This document shows positions 1 to 6,528 of a stretch of DNA of 6,528 nucleotides, piece by piece. The DNA is from Pseudomonadota bacterium. GTDB lineage: Bacteria > Pseudomonadota > Alphaproteobacteria > Rhizobiales > Beijerinckiaceae. The DNA is taken from NCBI GenBank assembly GCA_023452965.1, contig JAEXUU010000352.1, forward strand, positions 1 through 6,528. Direction: 5' to 3'. Numbering within the stretch: position 1 is the first letter of the stretch; the number at the start of each line of letters is the position of its first letter. The position numbers were made by a program, and so were the translations under genes. The notes under the pieces were generated by a model. That model was not told the DNA's origin. It saw only the letters and a program-made list of their open reading frames with translations, and did not search any database.

Positions 1-345
1 CATCAGCGGCTTGCCGAATTTCGCGACGATATCGAGGCAGCGGCGGATGCGGGCGGCGTCGAGATCGACCGGCTTCTCGCAGAACACCGCCTTGCCGGCC
101 GAGACTGCGGCCTCGATCAGATCGGCATGGGTGTCGGTCGGTGTGCAGATCAGCACGGCGTCGATCGAGGAATCGGAGAGGATCGCCTCGGCACTGGCGA
201 CCTTGGCGCCGGAGACAGCGGCGAGCGAGGCCGCGGCGTCATGCGAGGCATCGGCCAGCGCGACCAGGGTGGCATCGCCGCGCGCCGCGACATTCAACCC
301 GTGAATCCGGCCGATCCTGCCGGCGCCCAAAAGACCAAAACGCAT
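1..345 (-). CDS. idhA: Inositol 2-dehydrogenase-like Gfo/Idh/MocA oxidoreductase, N-terminal part (runs off left edge)
   Basis: Reading leftwards from an ATG at 345-343 gives 115 open codons with no stop before the window edge, so the gene is partial. The protein begins MRFGLLGAGRIGRIH, a Rossmann dinucleotide-binding motif GxGxxG (Gly7, Gly9, Gly12). It carries CEKPVDLD at residues 89-96, where Glu90-Lys91-Pro92 is the conserved EKP motif of the Gfo/Idh/MocA family; its lysine is the catalytic one in inositol dehydrogenases. Family members are about 330-340 residues long, so roughly two thirds is missing. The expected reaction is NAD-dependent oxidation of myo-inositol to 2-keto-myo-inositol (scyllo-inosose) in the cytoplasm, the first step of the pathway encoded on the other strand. 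An AGGA ribosome site (plus-strand 351-354) lies 5 bases before the start. The family is certain. The substrate rests on the CEKPVDLD form and on the neighbouring iol genes; a scyllo- or chiro-inositol dehydrogenase is possible. Confidence 0.88.
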   Translation of the reverse strand, partial: MRFGLLGAGRIGRIHGLNVAARGDATLVALADASHDAAASLAAVSGAKVASAEAILSDSSIDAVLICTPTDTHADLIEAAVSAGKAVFCEKPVDLDAARIRRCLDIVAKFGKPLM

Positions 346-381
346 CGTGATCCTGTTTCCCGTCGTCGAGTTGCGGCCGCG

Positions 382-1182
382 CTAGTCGTGCGCGCCGAGA
401 ATGGTCTGGTCGAAGTCGATATTGGCGCCGGTCATCAACCCCGACTCCGCCGAAGCCAGATAGGCGACGGCCTTGGCGACCTCGCGCGGATCGATCAGCC
501 GGCCGAAGGGCTGGCCGGCGGCGGCCTTGTCGAGCCAGCCATCCTCGGCGCCATGGCGCAGGCGCATGATCGCGTCCTCGCCCGGCGTCGACATCCAGCC
601 GATATTGAGGCCGTTGACGCGAATCTTGTCGGCCAGCAGCCCGTAGGCGACGTTTTTCGTCAGCGTCGCGAGCGCGCCCTTCGAGACGCTGTAGGCGGCT
701 AGGAAAGGCTGCCCGCCATGGGCCGACATCGACTGGACGTTGACGATGGCGCCTTGCGTCTTCTCGCGCCGCATCAGCGTCGCCGCGTCCTGGATCAGGA
801 AGAACGGCGCGGTCAGGTTGACCGCCATGATGCGCTCGTAGAGTTCGGGAGAGGTGTCGAAGATCGTGCCGCGGTCGGTGTCGCCGGCGGCGTTGACCAG
901 GATATCGAGCCGCCCGAAGGCCTTGTCGGCCGCCGGCACGATCGTCCTGACGGCGGCAAGATCGGCGAGGTCGACGCTGTGGAAGCGGGCATCGCAGCCG
1001 CCGGAGCGCAGGCTCTGCGCTACCGCTTCGCCGCGCTCGCGGTTACGGCCGGTGAGGATCAGGCCGCTGGCGCCGCGTTCTGCGAGTTCGCGCGCGATCG
1101 CTTCGCCCAGGCCTTGAGTCGCGCCAGTGACGACAGCCACCTTGCCTGCCAGATTGCGGCTGAAATCCCGTGCTTCCGACAA
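382..1182 (-). CDS. Short-chain dehydrogenase/reductase (classical SDR) next to the inositol dehydrogenase
   Basis: This 266-residue protein has every classical SDR landmark: TGATQGLG at residues 19-26 (TGxxxGxG cofactor motif), an Asp71 after beta strand 3, NAAG at 97-100, Asn122, and the catalytic Ser151, Tyr164 and Lys168 (YSVSK). Gly45-Arg46 at the end of the second strand, with no acidic residue, suggests NADP(H) rather than NAD(H). No ATG is available near the N-terminus. I chose the TTG at 1182-1180 because a GGGGAG ribosome site (plus-strand 1193-1198) sits 10 bases upstream and it leaves the usual short lead before the TG motif. An in-frame TTG at 1200 would add 6 residues but has no visible ribosome site. 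The gene ends 36 bases before idhA and probably shares its transcript. The substrate is unknown. An inositol isomer, a methylated inositol or an inosose are guesses from context; a general sugar or polyol dehydrogenase is equally possible. Confidence 0.88.
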   Translation of the reverse strand: MSEARDFSRNLAGKVAVVTGATQGLGEAIARELAERGASGLILTGRNRERGEAVAQSLRSGGCDARFHSVDLADLAAVRTIVPAADKAFGRLDILVNAAGDTDRGTIFDTSPELYERIMAVNLTAPFFLIQDAATLMRREKTQGAIVNVQSMSAHGGQPFLAAYSVSKGALATLTKNVAYGLLADKIRVNGLNIGWMSTPGEDAIMRLRHGAEDGWLDKAAAGQPFGRLIDPREVAKAVAYLASAESGLMTGANIDFDQTILGAHD

Positions 1183-1192
1183 CTGGCGCCTG

Positions 1193-1198
1193 CTCCCC
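1193..1198 (-). promoter_or_regulatory. Ribosome binding site deciding the SDR start
   Basis: On the minus strand this reads GGGGAG, 10 bases ahead of the TTG at 1182. It favours that TTG over the in-frame TTG at 1200, which itself overlaps this site and has no purine-rich stretch of its own upstream. Confidence 0.5.
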
Positions 1199-1202
1199 AA
1201 AT

Positions 1203-1214
1203 CCGAAATTTCGG
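1203..1214. promoter_or_regulatory. Perfect 12-bp palindrome CCGAAATTTCGG in the divergent control region
   Basis: CCGAAATTTCGG is its own reverse complement. It lies directly upstream of the SDR start region and about 100 bases before the iolR start. It is a candidate site for a dimeric regulator acting on the leftward SDR-idhA unit. No protein can be assigned from sequence alone; the neighbouring RpiR-type regulator is the first candidate. Confidence 0.4.
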
Positions 1215-1223
1215 CACAGATTT

Positions 1224-1256
1224 TTTGTTCTGCTTGACTAGTGGAACAAATATTTC
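1224..1256. promoter_or_regulatory. Putative operator and promoter elements for iolR (and possibly SDR-idhA)
   Basis: TTTGTTC (1224-1230) and GAACAAA (1244-1250) form a perfect 7-bp inverted repeat with centres 20 bases apart, about two helical turns. Within the 13-base spacer lies TTGACT (1234-1239), a good -35-like hexamer on the plus strand; 17 bases on, the -10 position (1257-1262, AATCTT) is weak. The overlapping segment GGAACAAATATTTC (1243-1256) differs at one base from GGAA-N6-TTCC, the palindrome I recall being proposed for the Sinorhizobium meliloti IolR regulon. A repressor bound here would cover the -35 element. That IolR binds its own promoter here is inference from position and symmetry. 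Confidence 0.45.
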
Positions 1257-1306
1257 AATCTTCGCCCCCGCAAGTCAAGGCCGCCGCAGAGCCGGCCGGA
1301 CGCGAT

Positions 1307-1310
1307 TGGA
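1307..1310 (+). promoter_or_regulatory. Ribosome binding site deciding the iolR start
   Basis: GGAG ends 5 bases before the ATG at 1316. An in-frame GTG at 1241 would add 25 residues of low-complexity sequence lying inside the putative operator and has no comparable site, so the ATG is preferred. Confidence 0.6.
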
Positions 1311-1315
1311 GCCCC

Positions 1316-2164
1316 ATGTCCGCAGAGCTTCAGCAGGGAATGCCAAGGCCGGATTTCGAGGGCTTCGTCGCATTGCTGCGCGAGCGTGCCCCGCTTCTGC
1401 CACGGCGGCTGCGCCAAGTCGCCGACCATGCTCTGGCCCATCCCGATGACATGGCGTTGAACACCGCCTCGCAGATTGCGCAGAAGGCCGGCGTGCAGCC
1501 CTCGACCCTGGTCCGCTTCGCCCAGGCGCTCGGCTATTCCGGCTTCAGCGAATTGCAGCAGGTCTTCCGCTCCCGGCTGCGCCAGCAATTGCCCGACCAT
1601 CGCGAGCGGCTCGTAGCTTTGCACGAGGGCGGGGCGGCCGGGCCCGGCATGGCCGCGGCCCTGCTCGACGGCTTCGTCCATGCCGGCGAGGCCTCGCTGA
1701 AGCGATTGAGGCGCGGGCTCGACGCCGCTCTGGTCGAGCGGGCAACCGATATGCTCGCCGAGGCCCGCACCATCGTGCTCGTCGGCGCGCGCCGCATGTT
1801 CCCGGTCGTCGCCTATCTCGCTTACGCCTTCGGCCAGGTCGGCATCCGCGCCGTGCTGGTCGACAATGTCGCGTCGCTGGGGGCCGAGCAGGCTGCGATG
1901 GCCCGGCCGGGCGACGTGATGTTCGCGGTGAGCTGCGCGCCCTACACCCCGGCGACGATCGAGATGGCGGCGGTGGCCAAGGCTGCCGGTGTCCCGGTCA
2001 TCGTCCTGACCGACAACGCGCTCAGCCCGCTGGTGGCGCATTGCGATCTCTGCCTCGAAGTCAGCGAGGCCGATTATGGTGCCTTCCGCTCGATGGCCGC
2101 GACCTTCGCGCTTGCGATGACGCTTGCCGTCGGCACTGCCGAGAAAGTCCGCGACGATGCCTGA
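1316..2164 (+). CDS. iolR: RpiR/MurR-family transcriptional regulator of inositol catabolism
   Basis: The 282-residue protein has the two-part RpiR architecture and normal length. An N-terminal helix-turn-helix domain covers about residues 12-90, with the helix-turn-helix itself around 50-78 (TASQIAQKAGVQPSTLVRFA, then LGYSGFSEL). A C-terminal sugar-isomerase (SIS) fold covers about 130-260, with the first strand and turn VLVGARR near 154-160 and the phosphosugar-loop equivalent SCAPYT at 206-211. RpiR regulators sense phosphorylated sugars through the SIS domain. Rhizobial and Salmonella IolR proteins of this family repress inositol genes, with a phosphorylated or ketonic inositol intermediate as likely inducer. 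Being first in the operon, with dyads in its own promoter, it is probably autoregulated and may also control the divergent SDR-idhA pair. The Bacillus IolR is an unrelated DeoR-type protein. The family is clear; the inositol role comes from context. Confidence 0.88.
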   Translation: MSAELQQGMPRPDFEGFVALLRERAPLLPRRLRQVADHALAHPDDMALNTASQIAQKAGVQPSTLVRFAQALGYSGFSELQQVFRSRLRQQLPDHRERLVALHEGGAAGPGMAAALLDGFVHAGEASLKRLRRGLDAALVERATDMLAEARTIVLVGARRMFPVVAYLAYAFGQVGIRAVLVDNVASLGAEQAAMARPGDVMFAVSCAPYTPATIEMAAVAKAAGVPVIVLTDNALSPLVAHCDLCLEVSEADYGAFRSMAATFALAMTLAVGTAEKVRDDA

Positions 2165-4058
2165 ACCCGTGCTTGATCTCGTCAGCATCGGCCGCTCCTC
2201 GGTCGACCTCTACGGCCAGCAGATCGGCGGCCGGCTCGAGGACATGGCGAGCTTTTCCAAGGCGGTCGGCGGCTGCCCGACCAATATCGCCATCGGCACC
2301 GCCAGGCTCGGGCTGAAATCGGCGGTGATCACCCGCGTCGGCGACGAGCAGATGGGCCGCTTCATCCTCGAGCAGCTGCAGCGCGAGGGCGTCGAGACCA
2401 GCGGCGTCGTGGTCGATCCGAAGCGGCTGACCTCATTGGTGATCCTCGGCGTGCGCGACGAGAAGACCTTTCCGCTGATCTTCTACCGCACCGATTGCGC
2501 CGACGCGGCGCTCGACGAGAGCGAGATCGACGAGGATTTCATCGCCTCGGCGAAGGCGGTCGTGGTCACCGGCACGCATTTCGCGATCCCCAACGCCGCG
2601 AAGGCGCAGAAGAAGGCGATTGCGCTCGCCCGCAAGCACGGCCGCAAGGTCGTGTTCGATGTCGACTACCGGCCCAATCTCTGGGGCCTCGCCGGCCATG
2701 CCGCGGGCGAAGAGCGCTATATCCGCTCGGATAACGTGACCCAGCATCTCCAGGCGATCCTGCCCGATTGTGATCTGATCGTCGGCACGGAAGAGGAACT
2801 GCATGCAGCCGGCGGCTCGGAGGATACGCTCGCCGCGATCCGCAACATCCGGGCGCTGAGCCGGGCGACCATCGTCTGCAAGCGCGGCCCGATGGGGTGT
2901 GTGGTTTTCCCTGGAGCCATCCCAGAATCAATCGAGGACGGCATCAAGGGCCCGGGCTTCCCGGTCGAGGTCTACAATGTGCTGGGAGCGGGCGACGCCT
3001 TCATGTCCGGCTTCCTGCGCGGCTGGCTCCGCGACGAGCCGGTCGAGACCTGCTGCAAATGGGCCAATGCCTGCGGTGCCTTCGCCGTCTCGCGCCTGCT
3101 TTGCTCGCCGGAGAGCCCGACCTTCGCCGAACTGCAGTTCTTCCTGAAGCATGGCTCGCCGCATCGGGCACTGCGCCATGACGTTGCGATCAACCATGTC
3201 CATTGGGCGACGACCCGGCGGCCGCAGGCCGAAACGCTGATGGCGCTCGCCATCGACCACCGCGCCCAGGTCGAGGCGATGGCGGACGAGGCGGGCGTGC
3301 CGCGCGAGCGCATTCCTGCCTTCAAGCGGCTTGCGGTCGATGCCGCGGCGCGGGTCGCCAAGGGCGCGCCGGGCTTCGGTATGCTGCTCGATGGTCGCTA
3401 TGGCCGCGAGGCGCTGTTCCGCGCCGGCGATCACGGTTTCTGGATCGCCCGGCCGCTCGAGGTGCCGGGCTCGCGGCCGCTGCGCCTGGAGACGGATGCG
3501 GACGGCTCGCTGGGCGCCGCCTTGAACGAATGGCCGGTCGATCACATCGCCAAGGTGCTGGCCTTCTACCACCCCGATGACGATGCGGCGCTGAAGGCTG
3601 GGCAGGAGGCGACCCTCAAGCGCGTCGCGCTTGCCTGCCGGCAGGTCGGCCGCGAGCTGCTGGTCGAGATCATCTGCTCGAAGAACGGGCCGGTCGGCGA
3701 CGACACCATGGCGAGCGTCATGCGCCGGCTCTACGAGATCGGCATCAAGCCGGACTGGTGGAAGCTGGAAGGCCAGCCGAGCGCGGCGGCCTGGGCCGCG
3801 GTCGATGCCGCGATTACAGAGAACGATCCCTATTGCCGCGGTGTCGTGCTGCTCGGCCTCGATGCGCCGGCCGCCGAGCTGGAAGCCGCTTTCAGGCTGG
3901 CCAAGGGCGCGAGCACGGTGAAGGGTTTTGCCGTCGGCCGGACGATCTTCGGCGATGCGGCACGCGGCTGGCTCGCCGGCAAGCTCGACGACGAGGCGGC
4001 GACCGCGATGATGGCCGAACGCTTCGGCCAGTTGGTCGACGCCTGGCAGCGCGGCTGA
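2157..4058 (+). CDS. iolC: Bifunctional 5-dehydro-2-deoxygluconokinase / DUF2090 aldolase-like fusion
   Basis: The 633-residue protein is about twice the length of a single IolC kinase. Residues 1 to about 335 are a PfkB (ribokinase-family) sugar kinase: VGGCPTN at 37-43 matches the first signature, and GAGD at 277-280 is the anion-hole motif with the catalytic base Asp280. This half phosphorylates 2-deoxy-5-keto-gluconate at C6 with ATP. Residues from about 345 to 633 form a DUF2090 domain, related to class I TIM-barrel aldolases of the LacD kind. Asp367 (AIDHR), Glu504 (VEII) and Lys536 (WWKLE) fall in the order and rough spacing of the LacD catalytic Asp, Glu and Schiff-base Lys, so it may cleave the kinase product to dihydroxyacetone phosphate and malonate semialdehyde. 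The ATG at 2157 was chosen because GAGAAAG lies 9 bases upstream; it overlaps the iolR end by 8 bases, suggesting translational coupling. The aldolase activity is inference from family resemblance. Confidence 0.93.
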   Translation: MPEPVLDLVSIGRSSVDLYGQQIGGRLEDMASFSKAVGGCPTNIAIGTARLGLKSAVITRVGDEQMGRFILEQLQREGVETSGVVVDPKRLTSLVILGVRDEKTFPLIFYRTDCADAALDESEIDEDFIASAKAVVVTGTHFAIPNAAKAQKKAIALARKHGRKVVFDVDYRPNLWGLAGHAAGEERYIRSDNVTQHLQAILPDCDLIVGTEEELHAAGGSEDTLAAIRNIRALSRATIVCKRGPMGCVVFPGAIPESIEDGIKGPGFPVEVYNVLGAGDAFMSGFLRGWLRDEPVETCCKWANACGAFAVSRLLCSPESPTFAELQFFLKHGSPHRALRHDVAINHVHWATTRRPQAETLMALAIDHRAQVEAMADEAGVPRERIPAFKRLAVDAAARVAKGAPGFGMLLDGRYGREALFRAGDHGFWIARPLEVPGSRPLRLETDADGSLGAALNEWPVDHIAKVLAFYHPDDDAALKAGQEATLKRVALACRQVGRELLVEIICSKNGPVGDDTMASVMRRLYEIGIKPDWWKLEGQPSAAAWAAVDAAITENDPYCRGVVLLGLDAPAAELEAAFRLAKGASTVKGFAVGRTIFGDAARGWLAGKLDDEAATAMMAERFGQLVDAWQRG

Positions 4059-4062
4059 GGAG
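4057..4062 (+). promoter_or_regulatory. Ribosome binding site of iolD overlapping the iolC stop
   Basis: GAGGAG begins inside the TGA stop codon of iolC and ends 7 bases before the iolD ATG at 4070. This fixes the iolD start and implies that terminating ribosomes hand over directly to iolD. Confidence 0.65.
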
Positions 4063-4069
4063 AACGGCG

Positions 4070-5908
<1,839 letters not shown>

Positions 5909-5918
5909 TTGGCTTTCC

Positions 5919-6038
5919 TCAGCCCTCATCCTGAGGAGCGGGCGAAGCCCGCGTCTCGAAGGATGCTCCAGATGGTTCCGGAGCCCCCTGAAGCATCCTT
6001 CGAGACGGCCCTGTGGGCCTCCTCAGGATGAGGGTTGA
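5919..6038. repeat. Palindromic multi-hairpin intergenic repeat between iolD and iolE
   Basis: The element fills most of the 157-base gap between iolD and iolE. Outer arms 5919-5938 and 6019-6038 (TCAGCCCTCATCCTGAGGAG and CTCCTCAGGATGAGGGTTGA) pair over 20 positions, the only departure being G5922 against T6035, which is a G-U wobble in RNA. Inner arms 5952-5967 and 5992-6007 (CGTCTCGAAGGATGCT and its exact complement) pair over 16. Between them are two small hairpins: 5939-5951 (CGGGC, loop GAA, GCCCG) and 6007-6019 (GGCCC, loop TGT, GGGCC), which share one base each with the neighbouring stems. A loop of 24 bases caps the inner stem. Folded, it is a four-way junction resembling a cloverleaf. 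Similar CCTCATCCTGAGGAG repeats are, from memory, scattered in many copies through Hyphomicrobiales genomes. It has no U-tract and no coding capacity. Confidence 0.85.
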
Positions 6039-6050
6039 GAACGCGATTTG

Positions 6051-6057
6051 AGAAGGA
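6051..6057 (+). promoter_or_regulatory. Ribosome binding site of iolE
   Basis: AGAAGGA ends 8 bases before the iolE ATG at 6066. It lies 12 bases beyond the palindromic repeat, so the repeat structure would leave it exposed. Confidence 0.6.
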
Positions 6058-6065
6058 CGACAGAC

Positions 6066-6528
6066 ATGCCTATCCGTATCGGCGCCAATCCCATCGGCTG
6101 GTCGAATGATGATTTGCAGGAGATCGGCGGCGCGACCTCGCTCGAGACCTGCCTGGCCGAGGCTCGGGAGGCCGGCTTCGTCGGCATGGAGCTCGGCCAC
6201 AAGTTTCCGCGCGAGCCGAAGGCCCTGAAGGCTGCGCTCGCGCCCTTCGGCATGGCCTGCATTTCCGGCTGGTACTCCGCCGAGCTGCTGAAGCGCGATG
6301 CCGAGGAGGAGATGAAGCATCTGCGACCGCATCTCGACCTGCTCAAGGCGATGGGCTCGAACGTGCTGGTCTTCGCCGAGACCTCGAATGCGATCCATGG
6401 CGACCGCGGCAAGCCCTTGTCGCAGCGCCCGGTGATGGAGGCGGGCGACTGGGCGCAGTTCGGAGCGCGGATCACCGAGGTCGCCGAGCGAACGCTCGCC
6501 GAGGGCGTCAGGCTGGTCTACCACCACC
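6066..6528 (+). CDS. iolE: myo-inosose-2 dehydratase, N-terminal half (cut by right edge)
   Basis: From the ATG at 6066 the frame is open for 154 codons to the window end. The family is about 300 residues long, so half is present. The N-terminus contains GANPIGWSNDDLQEIGG (residues 6-22), the signature opening of IolE, followed by GFVGMELGHKFP around 37-48, where Glu42 sits at the end of the second strand of the xylose-isomerase-like TIM barrel. NVLVFAE falls at about residues 98-104, and the visible part ends in LVYHH, as in IolE proteins before the metal-binding residues. The enzyme removes water from 2-keto-myo-inositol to give 3D-(3,5/4)-trihydroxycyclohexane-1,2-dione, the substrate of IolD. 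It needs a divalent metal such as Mn or Co. It shares the plus-strand direction of iolRCD but is separated from iolD by the palindromic repeat, so its message level may differ. The next gene is likely iolB, by analogy with rhizobia. Confidence 0.95.
   Translation, partial: MPIRIGANPIGWSNDDLQEIGGATSLETCLAEAREAGFVGMELGHKFPREPKALKAALAPFGMACISGWYSAELLKRDAEEEMKHLRPHLDLLKAMGSNVLVFAETSNAIHGDRGKPLSQRPVMEAGDWAQFGARITEVAERTLAEGVRLVYHH

Noticed and set aside
127..702. Plus-strand open frame of 191 codons across idhA and the SDR
   Set aside because: It spans two genes on the other strand that have clear motifs (GAGRIG/EKP and the SDR active site) and shows no domain of its own.
1241..1315. N-terminal extension of IolR from the GTG at 1241
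   Set aside because: The 25 extra residues match no part of the RpiR fold, overlap the putative operator and lack a ribosome site, whereas the ATG at 1316 has GGAG 5 bases upstream.
718..1449. Plus-strand open frame of 243 codons running from the SDR into iolR
   Set aside because: It crosses the divergent control region and two motif-supported genes in other frames. Its composition is that of a shadow frame.
2124..2156. Upstream TTG start of iolC adding 11 residues
   Set aside because: It has no clear ribosome site and the added residues precede the normal kinase N-terminus. The ATG at 2157 is better placed.
1238..2188. Minus-strand open frame of 316 codons antisense to iolR
   Set aside because: It covers the whole of iolR, has low-complexity composition (many Arg, Gly, His, Asp) and no family motifs, and would destroy the divergent promoter layout. 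It is a shadow frame.
5919..6038. Rho-independent terminator after iolD
   Set aside because: The stems are strong but no T-rich run follows on the plus strand (the next bases are gaacgcgatttgag), and a pathway gene with its own ribosome site follows in the same direction. A repeat element explains it better.

Overview
The window is a divergent gene cluster for myo-inositol catabolism from a high-GC bacterium, most likely an alphaproteobacterium of the Hyphomicrobiales (Rhizobiales). This placement is inferred from three things: strong G/C preference at third codon positions, the rhizobial-type gene order iolR-iolC-iolD-iolE, and a large palindromic intergenic repeat of a kind I associate with Bosea, Bradyrhizobium and Methylobacterium relatives. 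I cannot name a genus from the sequence alone.

Left arm (minus strand, 1-1182): the first 115 codons of an inositol 2-dehydrogenase-like Gfo/Idh/MocA oxidoreductase (idhA/iolG type) run off the left edge. Just upstream of it, 36 bases away and in the same direction, lies a complete classical short-chain dehydrogenase/reductase. The two probably form one transcription unit reading leftwards.

Centre (about 1183-1315): a divergent control region, AT-rich against its surroundings, carries several dyads and a -35-like hexamer. These are good candidates for binding sites of the RpiR-type regulator encoded immediately to the right.

Right arm (plus strand, 1316-6528): an RpiR-family regulator (iolR); a fused sugar kinase plus DUF2090 aldolase-like protein (iolC, overlapping iolR by 8 bases); the ThDP-dependent trihydroxycyclohexanedione hydrolase (iolD, 11 bases after iolC); a 120-base multi-hairpin palindromic repeat; and the first half of the inosose dehydratase (iolE), cut by the right edge.

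Expected pathway: the dehydrogenase oxidises myo-inositol to 2-keto-myo-inositol, IolE dehydrates it, IolD opens the ring to 5-deoxy-glucuronate, and IolB (not in the window) isomerises that to 2-deoxy-5-keto-gluconate. The kinase half of IolC phosphorylates this product, and its C-terminal half probably cleaves it to dihydroxyacetone phosphate and malonate semialdehyde. The pathway itself is well known. The less ordinary parts are the kinase-aldolase fusion, the uncharacterised SDR beside the dehydrogenase, the divergent operator region and the structured repeat inside the operon.
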